The notes under the pieces: generated by a model
What the model saw: the letters and a program-made list of their open reading frames with translations, nothing else
The model's database searches: none
What the model was told of the DNA's origin: nothing
Source of the DNA: Physcomitrium patens
Taxonomy: Eukaryota > Streptophyta > Bryopsida > Funariales > Funariaceae
Direction of reading: 5' to 3'
Assembly: GCF_000002425.4 (NCBI RefSeq)
Contig: NC_037258.1
Coordinates: forward strand, 5,822,052-5,886,051
Length of the DNA stretch: 64,000 nt
Translations under genes and position numbers: made by a program
Part shown: positions 36,668 to 49,363 of the stretch, piece after piece
How the letters are laid out: each line of letters starts with the position of its first letter
How positions within the stretch are numbered: the first letter of the stretch is position 1

Positions 36668-37196
36668 TAGCATGGACATATATATTTATTCTAATATTTA
36701 CATATGTGATTAAATAGAAGTAGATAAAAATAAATTTATTTCATTATATTTTCTAGAGAAGCTTCCTAAAAGCTTTATAGATGCTTCTTTGACTTTACAT
36801 ATGTTTGTAGTTGATTGATAGGTTAGAAACTTTGTTAATATGTTAAATACATATTAATAGCTTATAGAATAAGCTAATTATGTGGTATATATATATAAAA
36901 CTTGCTTTACAAGTTAAGATTTGTATTTTGTAAAGTCAATATGTTTTGGAGGTCCTATAGGACATTGCTATATAGATCTTAGTTGAGAGTATATATGGAG
37001 GCAAGAGTGAAGCCTTCTTCATTCTTATCAATGTCTTTCTAGTCTTTAGTCTTCTTCCAAGACTTTCTACTCTTCTTATCTTTAGCAATAGCTATTCTAG
37101 TTTAATACTATATGATCTTTGAATGATTTTTTAATCTTTTCAAATATCACAAGAGTGTATTGATATTTTAGTTCTTTGATGTTCATGTCCTTGACA
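36668..37196 (+). repeat. 3' LTR of copy E
   Basis: Follows a decayed polypurine stretch (CCCTAGAAAAAGGAGATAA). It starts with a degenerate terminus (AGCATGGACATAT) and ends TTGACA at 37196. Confidence 0.75.
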
Positions 37197-38902
37197 AGTT
37201 GTCCTGAGGAATTTTACTCCTCAATGATAAAAGTCTCATTATATTGACTTATTTTTTTGTGAGAATTCAAATTCTATGGTTCTTTTATGGATTGTTTGCC
37301 AAATTGTCTTTTGTCATGCAAACAATAGCCAATATTTTAAATCTCACATAATGCCTATGTTTTATCTGCAAGTTTTTATTTCACATCTACATGATATTTA
37401 TGGATACTTCAGTCAACACCACTCATTGTCTTATTTATATTCCTTCATATACTTAGGACATGTGGTGATAAATGCATGGTGGTTTATATCTTCTTTTTTG
37501 TCAGCATTTGACATATATACATGCTATGATGTTGCAGATATATTTTTCTAGAATGATTCACTAATACTAATATAAAGAAATAAAATAATACTAAGATAAA
37601 GAAGATAGAAAATAGCATGATTCCATTGAAAAATTGTTAAGCAATTGCCATATATTGCATAAGATTTATTCTAAAAACTCACATCTATGTCATCTTTAGG
37701 TAAATGCATGGGTACCTAAACTATGCAAAGTTTAAAAAGAATACTAATATTCATAGCAATGAGTTATTTTTACATTTTAATTTATATGTTAGGATGATAG
37801 CAGGCTTCAAATAATTGATGTTTAAATTTAGAATAAAAAGACTTTATAATCCTTTTTAGAAATTACTTCATATAACAACTTTGAATAGGCAATTGTCATC
37901 TTCTTGGTATCTCACGCCTTAAAATAAAAGCCAAGTGAAGAAGTAGCTTTTTGACTGCAATGGTGCACAATGGATTGAAAATGCTTGGAATCATGCAAGA
38001 TCATATGATATTGTTCTCACATGAATTGAATATTCTTAGGTTGGTGCAAGTACATTTTACTACAAATTGATCCATCAATCCATCACCATGATATTGTAAC
38101 TTATATCTTTACAACTCCCTTATAAACACCTCATTCCTTCATTTCTTCATTATACATAATTTCAAGCTTACTTACATTGTTTTATGCTATAGAAGCTCAA
38201 TTGTGACCTTTATAATTTGTTAGTGGTTTTCTTTCTAGGTTTATAGAAGGAAGAGTACCAACTGGATTGTGATCTAATTTGTGGAGGACGAGTAGCTTAC
38301 AACTTTTGAAGTTGTGAATGAAATTAGGGCATTGATTTTAAAACAGTTGTGGTGTAATGTGATGGTCAATTCAATCAGTTGCTCTATGCATACTTTGATA
38401 AGATCAAATATATATTAAAATCTAGAGGAAATTCAACTCTTGCATCAAGTGCACAAAGGGGATACCAACGGTTTGCTTACTAGCTTTTACATTTTCTTGG
38501 AGAAGACACAATCATACAAATGAGATAAACAACAAGAGAATTGTATAATCAAATTTCTACGTAAATAGAACAAGTAACAATGAGAGAAGGGGGGTCAAGA
38601 CAAGGGATGGAATTGGGGAGGGGATTGGAAGGATGGGAATGTGGAGAACTAGAAGAATGAAGATGTGAGCCATGAAGGTGCAATCATGTTCGAAATAAGT
38701 GGGTCACTTTATCATTTTCCAAAATTTAATGAAATTCAAAAATAGATCAAAAATTTTAAATATAAAGAATTGTATGTATGATAAATATTATTCATCAATT
38801 AATCTAATATATTATCACTTTCAAAACTTATAAAACAATCCAACATTTGTCATAATTTTTACCATTTTCTTTTCTCTATTTTGAAATTTGAGGTTTGTTT
38901 TG

Positions 38903-38934
<32 letters not shown>

Positions 38935-39860
38935 TGAATATATTTATAGAAATTGATTACTAATCAAAATAGTCGTAATGTTGTTTCATATGTAAGTTAT
39001 TTTTAAAAGTAATATGCATTTCATATCATGAAAAAAAAACATCAAACAAAATCAAGTAGGACATTGCCAAAGAATTTATTTGATATTAGATTCAATACAA
39101 AAGCGTGTAATAGGAACAAAGATACCTTGCACCTCAACATGGTACAAATTAGTTGTGAAGGTTACTCAGCCGCTTGTCTACTGCTTTGAGAGCATTTGAG
39201 TTAGAACGTATAGTTCAGTCCTAAAGATACTCGTTTAAAAGGTAAATAACAACTTAAGCAGTTGAGACAGAAATCACTGATAAAGCATTTCATTCAATCC
39301 CCTCCTTGCAAATAGTGAACTTTTGGGTGCTTTAAAAAAGGTTCAGAAAAGAAACATCCATTCTGCATTTGCAATCTTAGACAGTACATGAGACTATGCT
39401 TGAGAGATGAACAAAACAAAAACAAAAAAATGGGCCCAAATCTGGCATGCAAACTTAAGCCTTGCCTACATCCAATCCTAAAATCCAACCGTATCAATTG
39501 CACTTTGGACTTCAAAGAAATATACATTCCCGTCAATCACAGTTTCTTCAAAGTCATGGGATTTCAATTCGAGGCAAGCCGCAATGTGTGAATCATGTTC
39601 TACAACATGCTTGTCTGTACAAGTCACATGATATGGCAGAAGGTGAGACATCCTTCACTTGGGGTGTGTCTACCCAAGTGTATATCAGAACCATATAATA
39701 CTTCATGTACCGTCATATCGACACAATTTCCCACCACCTCTTCGAAAAAGAAAAAGAAAAAGAAAAAAAGAATGTGGAGGTTTCACAATCACACCTTGCA
39801 CAACGCATAAGAAAATGATCAAGAACATGGAGTACCACCCAGATCGGAATAATCTCAGTT
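37197..39860. other. intergenic DNA with possible relics
   Basis: A 91-codon frame at 37276-37551 (His/Tyr/Phe-rich) is unrecognised and probably chance. Other landmarks are a TA run at about 38902-38930 and an AGAAAA run at about 39747-39768. The part next to 39860 is likely the 3' UTR of the minus-strand CENP-O gene. No supported gene. Confidence 0.4.
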
Positions 39861-41951
39861 TCAACGAGGTGTCACTTGAGGCATATCCATTGGTGGGTCT
39901 TCCACTAAATCATCCATTTGTATCTGCATTACTGGCTTCGTGGGCGCCACCATTTCTGCCTCGATTAGGGCGACAGTTGGAGGTGGCGGAGCTTCAGTAG
40001 CCTGCTCCGGAGGAGGTGACAGGCCAAGGGTGTCCCTTAAATCAGCCAGAAGCTCTTCGCAGCCTTGAGGTAAAGGCATTGTTCTTAAGAAAGCTTCAGC
40101 TTTAGGCAAACGGAAGGCCGTAGAGTTTTTCTGAACGGCCCTTCCTGGTTTTATAACAGCTTGAGAAATAAGATCAGTAGTCAACGGCCATGTAGTGATA
40201 GTGCTCTGTGTGGGAAGTTCTGAATCCAAGTTGTGGTATGCCAAGCTCATTCCCACCTAGAGGCAAAGAGTAAAATAAGATTATATGTCACCGGACCTCA
40301 AGTATGATTTCTCGTATCGAAACAAACCAATTTGTTGATATAGTACACCTTTCTAGAAACGAACAAGAGCCTACTGATGGAATCAGAATATGACTTCAAG
40401 GAGAGTGAATAGATGCAAAGAACTACCTGCCATTGAGGTTGTTTCAACATGATCTCAATCAACGTGTACGACAGGCTGTGATATAGTTCCCCTATAAGTT
40501 CTCCCCTACGTTTCTTCAATTTATTCACCTGAAGAGATATTAATACAGGTCAAATAACAAGTAAAATCCTGATAAAAAGACCTAGATATCGACTGTGGAC
40601 AAAAATGTAGCAGTGTCAGCAAAATCTAGCAAAAAATCATTCGAATTACAATAGAAACAGAAAGCACGACTATTCAACTCATCAAGCGTACGAATTCTTT
40701 ACTGTCGAATCCATCCAACCACAAGCAGTCGCACCTGTTCACGTCTTGAAACGTAGGCTTGTAAAACATTGCCGATGTAATCGATGAACAATTTGGGACT
40801 GTTTCCCAAGTGCTGCTTCTCAAGCTCTCGTACTGGTAGAAAGAAGGGGATCGAATGCTCAATGACGTGTAGCTTATCCATCGGGGAACTGCTCTTCAAT
40901 ACACAATAGTAGCTCTCAAACTTCTTCTCTTCAAAAGTTGTGTCGAAACGTATAGCAATGTGTCTACCTTTCACTCCTCGTATGACCTTGTGGTTAACAA
41001 GAAGAGTCAGATTCTCAGCATCCTCCTTACCTGAATAAACCCCCCTTTAATTTAGAGACTTAAACAAGGTCATTTGGTGATTATAAAGATACCAGCATGG
41101 AGCAGAAAGAATGAAATATGATCATTAAATCCGCTACATCCTACCTTCGAATGGTTCGTTCATTTCTTGGTCATCCTCCATACTAAGAGCAGCATCACTG
41201 TCATAGATTCTTTTCTGAAGCTCCTTAATAACGCTATCATTCCATTCCTCCGCCTCCAAGCACTTCCCTTCTGGCTCGTTTTCAAATTCTTCCTGTGGAG
41301 TAAGCGCAGTCCATAAGTTAAACGCTTCGTGTCTGCTTGAGACAACGGCTTTCCCTGAAAGAACAACCACCAGCAAGAATAGAACGATTCCGCTAGCAAC
41401 ATGCATGCCGTCTTCCCGCACTATACATTCATACAGCAACTTCAAGGACACTCTTTCAAGAGATCCCACATAACATTCGGACTCAACAGGCACAATGCAA
41501 AGTAGCTTACGAGCGAGTAAGGTCAGTTGAAACAAAATGCTCCACATCGTGCCATCAAACTCGCGGTCAAGTTTTCCATACTACTCGGAAAAGCTTTCCG
41601 TCAAACCCTCTCAAGCTCTTCAGTATTCAAGAGAACTAGGGTTTACAAACACGACTGATCCCCACAAAGCCTGACCTGCAATCTCGCGACCAGGGACCTT
41701 TGAGGTGGGTTAGCGTTGGTGAGCTTTTCTCGCAACACGGTGTGCCTCTGCTGCAGATGTCCAAGTCTCCTCCGAATGACATCCATAGACGAATCCTGGA
41801 AATCGGCCTCGCCATCGTCGTCACCGGCCAACATCCGCGCCTGCTTCGTGAGCTGCTCCAAGTGCTTCGGGGTCGTGTCCGCCAGCACGCGCTTGATCCT
41901 TTGCGCACTTCTCCTCTCACCCACCTTCCGCTTCTCCTTCTCCTCCGCCAT
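39861..41951 (-). CDS. kinetochore protein CENP-O / Mcm21 family
   Basis: Exons (plus coordinates): 41676-41951, 41511-41580 (predicted), 41145-41354, 40735-41030, 40427-40528, 39861-40256, about 449 residues. The start is the ATG at 41951 (MAEEKEKRKVGERRSAQRIK). The N-terminal part is charged and coiled-coil-like, with RRRLGHLQQRH, LREKLTNANPP. The C-terminal RWD-type core (about 200-300) has KGRHIAIRFDTTFEEKKFES, then HSIPFFLPVRELEKQHLG, FIDYIGNVLQAYVSRREQ. These are the conserved CENP-O blocks. In the constitutive centromere network CENP-O pairs with CENP-P and links centromeric chromatin to the outer kinetochore. The 70-nt second exon rests on phase: without it exon 1 reads the third exon in a frame that stops early. 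The 132-codon last exon has a Pro-rich tail. Confidence 0.82.
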
Positions 41952-42054
41952 AGCTTTCTAAACCCCACCTCCCTTCTCTGCCCTCTCTAACCAACCTACT
42001 TCCCCATCCTCACTCGAACCAATCTAAAGCTTTCAGTGACGATGATGATGGGGG

Positions 42055-42087
<33 letters not shown>

Positions 42088-43501
42088 CAATACGCAGCAA
42101 CGACCCAGATTTTTTTCCTTTTTCTTCTCGTCGTCAAGTAAAACTTTTAAAATATACCTATCACCTTTACAACTGCCGCAAACAGTTCTTCTGAGCTCTT
42201 CTCCGACACAACCCGGGGAGACCAACCTTTGGCTCACGAGCTGCGGCTCGCATGAAGCGCAAGCTTGGTTTTCCCTCGTTCAAGCTCTCAATCTCGAAAC
42301 AGAATTCGTACATTCATAAACTAACGTGGTCGTTGTGTGGCCCGGCGGATCTCGTTCGTGGATACCGAGGTGGTCCCTCCATTTTCACACCCGATTTTTC
42401 ACAAACTTCGTCCTTCGGCATGGTCATGACCCCCGCGTAGTCCAGTTTTAAGTGACGAATTTATTCGAGAGATTCTAATTTGATTTCTTTTCAGTTTTTA
42501 AAAGAGTATTATCCATTGAAGTATAGATATGAGTTGCTTTAGCTTTTCAAACTTATACTTCAATATGGACGAAGATTGCTGACTCTTGAAGGTCAAATAG
42601 TTGTTCATTTGTGAAGACATTTTGTGAAAGACAATATATGGAAGTAACTTGACTATGTACGACCGAAAATCATGGGTGAACAAAATCCAGAATTATACAT
42701 GTTCGATTTGGTAGTTTTAAATTGTCTGCATACAAATTTCTGCGATAATTTGTTCGGCGACAATATTCAATCTCCATTGTTTTAATTGTAAGAGTTTAAT
42801 ATTTTGGTGTTTTTCGGAGGAATTTAAAAGTACATAGTATGAAATTTGGGGAAAACAAATTAGTAGTCACGTAGTGTATATTTGTATGAAATAAGTAGCA
42901 CATTTGAGATACTTCTAACCGGGTGCTCATGAGAAACCATAATCATGTTCCAAAAGACCTTGGGAATCCATATCATACTGACACAAGAATCATAGAGATA
43001 CATCTTCTACAATCAACAATCTATGATAATCAACACAGTCTACCAGATAATGCCAACAAAAATGAGGAGGATCTTAAAGGCTTACGAGAGAGTATTCCTG
43101 TACAGATTGCAAGGTCACATGAGAGGTACATGCAGGTTTGCTAATTGAAAACATAATATTGATCAGTGAGACCTAGCCATTAAAACTCTTGAATGATTAT
43201 GAAGACGAGGTCCAATACCAGTTGGGACTCGACGACTTCAAATTCATCAACGGTTTACAATACAAGTATTTGTTCAAGCTCATTCTAAATGCATGCCCAC
43301 TTAAGCCTTCTAAAGTGGATACGTTCATGCAGGCACACAGATACTTATCTCAGAGATTCTCTAGAATGGCAACTCCACATTTGAGTGCGGTAGTTTCCCA
43401 CTGCAATGAGTGACAAACTCTCCGGCCGCTCAACGGGTAGAAATTGCAGGAAGAGCGAATTCGCCTCGATCATACGACAAGTCAGAAGGTGGTGTAGAAT
43501 T
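41952..43501. other. promoter side of the CENP-O gene and unassigned intergenic DNA
   Basis: Includes the probable CENP-O 5' leader (41952 to about 42240) with an A run at 42055-42083 (poly-T on the gene strand). Two plus-strand frames follow, 42923-43144 (GLRESIPVQIARSHERYMQ) and 43189-43413 (YEDEVQYQLGLDDFKFINGL). Their composition is protein-like, but I do not recognise them. A splice between them would need a 42-nt intron, too short for plants. The part next to 43501 is probably cysteine oxidase 3' UTR. Confidence 0.35.
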
Positions 43502-44268
43502 TTAATTACGGCTTGGAATGATTCTGGGTCCTCTGTAAATACCTCTTTGGACAACGAAGTCATCAGGTGGATGAAATTCTTCAAGCCACTCAATAGAGCC
43601 AGGCTGGTCGCTTGCTTCGACTTCTCCTGCTCAATCAAACGAGTTGAAGCTGAATCAGTGCTCTATAAACGCAACATTCAGAACTTACATACACATAAAC
43701 TTACATACATATAAACTACAGATCACTTACAGTGAACATCACCGTCCAGCTCCATGGCAAAGATTCTAGCTCATCATTCTTCTAAGCCGAAAGTACTCAA
43801 TTTCATATTATCAACTCACAGCCAATCCCTGACAAATATATGTAATACTACAGAAAGTGATCAACAGCCGGAACGAAGACAGCTTCCGGATACACGTCCA
43901 AACTAAGAGTTTAGAAGTAACAAGCACCACAAGCTGATGCCAATTCAAATCGGTTACTGAGCTAAACGCACATCCTACAACCATTGCATGAAGGAGAAAA
44001 GTAGATCATTTACCTTCATGTGAAGTGATACGGTAGTATGTACAATGTCGGCCAGTTGCTGGAGCATATGGCGGAGCTAGCACATCCAGCACAGCACATG
44101 ACGTAAGGGCAGTAAATGCATGAATATTGCCGCCTGACGTCGGATAAAGTACTTCAGTTGCAGAAGTTTGTTGTGGCTCTGTCCCATTTGGCTCTGTTCC
44201 AAGCACGTGATCTATCACCAATTTCGCTTGCCGGGCTGAATCAAATTTCTTAATTGTTACTACACAAT

Positions 44269-44307
<39 letters not shown>

Positions 44308-45966
44308 TCAAAGGACGTGAACGGTTCTTATGTTATCTACCTAGTGGTGCAAACCAAGAAACTTCAATAAAGATCAAAAGGTTGAATAGGCATTGAAGAT
44401 TTAGCAGCTTGATGTGCAGGAAGTAAAAATAATCCCCTCTTTACTTCCTGCACATCTAGTACACCATGACTAGGAAAGAAATCAACAAAAAAAATGCGAT
44501 CTCCCACATAAGTCTGAGAAGCTAAGGACGTCCTAAAGAGCATCAAGAGGAATGAGATACTTAGCGAACTTCAACCTTACATTCTGATGCGAGAAGTTCA
44601 ATGAACAATCATGTACAAAATTCGACGTAGGAATACAGTTACTGTTCATACTGTTCAGCCTTTGCATCTTTTGGTCGAGAAAAGTGGCAGTACCTATTGA
44701 TGGGTTCCTGTTCAGCTTCTCATCATGAGGATCTACCCAGTCATAGGCCCTGACGTGCATGCTTCCATAGAGCAAGCGACTGAGCACGGTCATGCCTGGA
44801 TGATTGTGAAGTGGTATGCTAGCTGATGCAGGAAGAACAAAAACCCCCATCTTCGCAAAATAAATATAAACCCACCCGAATAATTAGATCCACATCAGGT
44901 CGGGTTGTACATTGTTAACTAACAACTTGCAGAAACCGCAACACTCGGGATGTCAAGCATGTAGACTAGGCCTTCAGTCATTCAACATGTAATTAAAGCT
45001 TCACAAGTAGGCTTCAGTCACGTGCCTTACTAGCAAAGTAGGTATCAGAATTCACATTCAACGCCTAATCGACAGAGTTCTCCACACTAGCTACCTAGTG
45101 GACTAGAACTTGGACTTCTCGTAGAAATATCACAGTTGCGGTGGAGAATGATACATAGAATCAATGTCTTGACAAGAGCTCAGACTGGGGTCTAAAATTA
45201 GGTTCCAGCTCTTACTGAGAAAAGGTCGCACTCGTATAGATGAAGATAACTGATTACGGGTACATATCTAGAGAGTATTGGCCGGCACTTCTCTTTACCA
45301 TCATCGCCAAGACCTCGGTTGTGCTGATCGATGGTACCCAGCCCAAGGTCTTGTGGCTTGATAGAATCTGCAACCGAACCGCCAAGGCACGTTCTGTAAA
45401 CAATCTTCAACAAAACGATCCGGACCAACAAAACTGCTCTTATTTCCAAGGAGCAAGACAACTCGTTCTGAAAATGGCAATGCCCATTGACAGCGTTAAT
45501 TACCACGGCTGATGAAGAAACCGGATGCAGTGGCACTAAGAAATTCTGAGAAACCGGCAGCAGAACTATTGACCAGTGGGTTGCGGACACCCAACATGAC
45601 AATTAGATTCTTTTAGATGCTTCGAGCAGATTCCAAGACATTTAGCTCATCATCTTCTCGAAGAACCCTGCACTAACTGGAACAAATTGCTCTACTTTTG
45701 ACACAAAAGAATTTCATCGATGCCACGATCATCCGCAAAAGAAAAAAAATTGCAGCACGTACTCAACGAATGGCCGCCGGACGCTCAGTCCATTCCATTC
45801 CATTCCAATAGCAAATCGATCACTCACGCAAGGAGAAAGTGGCGAATGTACCAAGCACGGCGCGGACTTTCGCAACCTGCGCTTCCAAGGGCACACTAGC
45901 CGGCGTGAAAACTTTTTTACACACGTCGTACAGCTTTTGTACAGCAGGCGTCGATGTCATCGCCAT
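43502..45966 (-). CDS. plant cysteine oxidase (PCO/ADO-type thiol dioxygenase)
   Basis: Five exons (plus coordinates): 45852-45966, 45216-45367, 44694-44850, 44014-44235, 43502-43626. All junctions are GT-AG with matching phases (1, 0, 1, 1), giving 256 residues, typical for the family. Plant cysteine oxidases use O2 and Fe(II) to oxidise N-terminal cysteine, sending group VII ERF factors and similar substrates to the N-degron pathway in cytosol and nucleus. They thus act as oxygen sensors. The N-terminus has [12 protein letters not shown]; the cupin core has [18 protein letters not shown]. The iron ligands are probably H104 and H106 (PLHNHPGM) and H180 ([11 protein letters not shown]). The C-terminus has [15 protein letters not shown] and GIYRGPRI. 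The in-frame ATG at 45966 was chosen because frames further upstream have no ATG. Confidence 0.94.
44271..44305. repeat. poly-A tract in a cysteine oxidase intron
   Basis: About 33 A residues on the plus strand (poly-T on the gene strand), inside intron 3 (44236-44693) just upstream of the acceptor. It may act as, or add to, the pyrimidine tract. Confidence 0.85.
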
Positions 45967-47296
45967 TACTTTCTTCGACAGCTTCCCCTCCCCCCCTTCT
46001 CCTCGAAACCCTAATCGTCCCTTCACTCTCGTTCACGTACTCTCCGATGCAACCTCACGCTTCTCCTCGAACCACGGCCCCATTCTTTCCCACGCGCACC
46101 GCATCACAAACCTGTCCAACCCACAAACTCCATCGCCAACAACTTCAACTGTCCACTCGCCCCCGGATTTCCTCAAAATTCTCCCTCAAATTCCCTCCGC
46201 TTCCCACCCCAAAAGCTCCCACAAGCGCTCGTTCGCCATGGTGGACACAATCGACGGAATAGCGACAAAAATACAATGAAGCCATGAAATCCCGGACGGA
46301 ATCGGCAAGGAAGACGACGACGCGGGGGGAGATCTGGATGCTTGAATGCCACTCCGGTGGGCCAGCAGCTCTGAGAGCCCAGCCACGGCACTAGGGGAGC
46401 GGCTTTAGGGACCCAGCGGTAATAGGATACTCCTGGTGATGTTAATATTGGCAACTCCTCATCGGAGAAGGCGCCTCATGTCCTCACGGCGACCTTTCTC
46501 AATGGGCCCCCTATTGCCGCCAAGCCCGTTCTCTTGCGTTCACACTCCAGCTCGGTTCGAGACTTTTTGGGCTCTGTCTGGAAGAAGCCTCGGAGTTCAT
46601 TGCCTTGTTGCCGGAATTCTAGAATGCTTTGCCACGAGGAGCGCCGCCCGTGGTTCGCCAGTACCGGCCGTTATTTTGCAGCGTTGGGCGGCCGAGTTCC
46701 CACATTCATCGGCAATCTCCGATTAGCAGCGGTGGTGAAGAGCATATTCATCTGAACTGTGTGCGATTTAGGGCTGTGGGTCGTGGTCTGTTGAGGCGTT
46801 CTCTCTGTTCTGGATATCGATGTTTCGAAACCCTTGTATTCTAGATTAGCAATCCCCGTCGATTTGTCGCAGTTATTGTGCTTACGCCGGAAATACGTGG
46901 ATTCTTTCAGGAACACTCTGTTTCGTCAAGTGGGCTGCTTCACCGGTGTTTTACGTCCATTCGCAATTAGGATTTAGGGTTTTCGACCTGATATATTTTT
47001 GAAGCAGAAGAATAATAACCAGATTTCATATGGAACTTGTTGTGACGTTTTTAGGTGTAAAAGTGGGAAATGTCTCCACAAAATGAAGTCTACTAACTTA
47101 TGGTTAAGTAAGTTTGTTATTAGATTTACATCAAGTTATGATGTCTTAACTTTACTCGGTATGACATTTTAAGTTCCCAAATGTTTCTTTAACATTGAAC
47201 AAAAAAGAATACCAAAGATAAGTTTCATGCATTTAAGTACACTTATATATATATATATATATATATATAAACACACAGACATACATACATACATAG
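45967..47296. other. upstream region of the cysteine oxidase gene
   Basis: GC-richer up to about 46950, consistent with a leader/promoter or a divergent transcript. Several overlapping frames are open on both strands here (for example 45954-46262 plus, 46173-46454 minus). None resembles a known protein and their overlap argues against coding. AT-rich DNA and a TA/ACAT simple repeat (47246-47295) follow. Confidence 0.4.
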
Positions 47297-49363
47297 GAAA
47301 ATGTTAAAATGACCCAGACTTTTGTTAAATTGACCCACATGTCTAAACCTTCAACCTCCGTCCCTGTTCCCTTAAGCCCATCCCCATTCCCTCCGTTCCC
47401 CATTTCTCCCAGGCCCGTCCCCAGTTCCTCAGCCCCGACTCCCAGCCCCGTTTCGGCGACATCACTGCTTGGAATTCATGGACTAGTGGGCCCTGTACAC
47501 AATCGGCTCAAAGTTCAGTGCTGCTCAGCAAAGCTTCAGAATTCGGGTCAAAAACTTATAAATCGGAACGAAAGACTTACAGACGAAATAAAATTATGAC
47601 CTCGTATCAACCCGGTTTTGAGGTTGATGCACAATGGAGCGGACGTTATTATCGCCATAACTTGTAGCTTGTTTAGAAAGTGGACTGGAGAGGTGCGATG
47701 CAGAGAGTGCACATGTAATCAAGGAATCCCTGGAAACACACTTGCTGGAAATAATCAAGGCCGTGATCGAGCTCAGTCGGATAGGCAAGGTAGGCAGAAA
47801 GAGGAGCAGGGCCATGCGACGACTTCATCGATGGATTTCTATGTGGCGTGGATCTGGACCATTTAAGACTGGGAGTAAACTTGTTGTGAAAATGATAACG
47901 TGAAAAGTGGTTCGGCTCGAGCTGCCTCAACAGCAAATAGTAAGCCCGTGTTGTGCGACTCCACAGAAATCATATATGCAGTCCAGCAGCCTTACGGCCT
48001 TAAGGTGAACACATCATAAGTGCTTCAATGTTGGTTCTGATTTCAAACACACAAGGGAAATATATTTGCATTCAGGAACGTGTTGTAGCACAAGTGCAGA
48101 ATGCCATGAATAACAGTTGGTTTAGCTTTGGGGAATGACACACGGTTTTTAGATGCAGCTTGCAATTGCACGGGTCTGTAAAGATACAAATTCGGTGACT
48201 CTACCAGTTGGGAATTCAAGTGGTAATTCTCAAGGACGCAGCTTGGGAAGCCTCTTGGGCCGAGCCATGACACCACCACTTGACATACCATTAATGTTCC
48301 GCAACTCGAGTAGAGTGTGAGGCTCAGATGCACTGGGCTTGTCACGGTAGTTTCTCAGTCACTTGAACGAGTGGAACCACCAACCTATAGTAGCCACATG
48401 GAGAAGCTGGATGAAATTGAGATTCAAGAGCAACGTCAAGACCAGCCGATGGATCCCTGAACCGGATACCTACTTAAAGGATGTAATTCTATGCTGCAGT
48501 TAGAATGTTGCGGTCACTAGTGCAGGCTATGAGTTGTTACTAGCACAGTGAAAAGAGAGACCTTATAGATACAAGAGCCAGCTATAATGTTTCATTCATA
48601 TGAGTTTGCTGTTGGAATACAAATTCCATTTTTTTCTTTTTTCTTTTTTCTTTTTCCATCATTGTAACAGCTTGTACCCAATCGAGCTCTGATTCGTAAA
48701 GGAGTGGTTTTTGAAGATTAATCTCTCTTTGAGAAACCAAGAAAATCCATACCAACGAAGGTACTGGCCCTGTATGTCTCTGTCACTGGTTCGTGCTTCC
48801 AAGACACGGAGATATTACATCAGAACATAAGAACATCAGAAAATCTAAGTGCCGCTGAAAAATGCAGAGTCTTCATGACTCGTCCAACCTCCCGGGAACG
48901 TGAGAGGTCTGCCTAGCACTAAGATTTCCTCTTCAACCTACCAGCTAAATTGTCAGTTTGAAAATCTATAAAATAAATAAAAATAGAACACATCTTGATC
49001 AAGTTTACACGAACGTGAAGCGACTTACCAATTCACTTTTATTAACTGAGGTAGGATGTGGTTGCTGCCATCACTTACTCAATTCAGTTAATAACAGGAG
49101 CACACTGCTTAGTTTGAGGTGCAGCTCAGTCGTCAGTGCCTCTTGAAACTTGGCTCATCTCCATGGAAGGTTGACTCGTGTTTTCTCACGTCACGAGGAC
49201 GGGGAAAGGAGACGGGGGCTGGGGGAACGAGGGGAACAGGTGAACGGGGACGGGGGCTGAGGGAACGAGGGGAACAGGTGAACGGGGACGGGGGCTGAAG
49301 GAGTGCAACGAAAGTTTCGACATGTGGGTCAAGTTTACACATCTGGGTCATTTTAACATTTTC
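47297..49363. mobile_element. TIR-flanked 2.07-kb non-autonomous DNA element (candidate)
   Basis: Terminal inverted repeats of about 45-48 bp. The left end is 47297-47343 and the right end 49319-49363. Shared blocks are GAAAATGTTAAAATGACCC, AGA, then TTGACCCACATGTC. Just inside each end is GC-rich repeat DNA: on the right three 38-bp-period copies of GACGGGGGCTG...GAACGAGG (49211-49300), on the left a C-rich counterpart (47350-47450). The outer flanks on both sides are TA/CATA simple repeats, which hides any target duplication. The interior has no transposase-like frame, so it would depend on an enzyme supplied elsewhere. Superfamily is not assignable. Confidence 0.6.

Larger units (their letters stand above)
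31365..37196 (+). mobile_element. decayed full-span Ty3/gypsy copy E
   Basis: Two diverged LTRs (about 31365-31894 and 36668-37196, both ending TTGACA) flank a 4.8-kb interior. Its order matches element A: leader and extended gag start (32110-32340), gag, a damaged protease region, RT (33640-33960), RNase H (34014-34440), integrase with HHCC and DDE regions (34850-35460; 35052-35267 retains the IN core context), integrase tail (35568-35750) and orf3 (36203-36630). Every domain carries stops and frameshifts. The LTRs differ at many positions, so the insertion is far older than A. No clean target duplication was identified. Confidence 0.88.

Noticed and set aside
42055..42083. Poly-A tail of a retroposed gene
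   Set aside because: No target duplication or reverse-transcribed coding sequence adjoins it. Similar homopolymers occur in introns and leaders across the window.
45820..46454. Several overlapping GC-rich frames upstream of cysteine oxidase
   Set aside because: Frames are open on both strands at once, lack family resemblance, and lie in the leader/promoter of the oxidase gene. Only the spliced frame from 45966 is supported.
49021..49110. Short hairpin (TTATTAACTGA arms) as a microRNA precursor
   Set aside because: The arms are only about 10-12 bp with a long loop, too short for a plant microRNA duplex.
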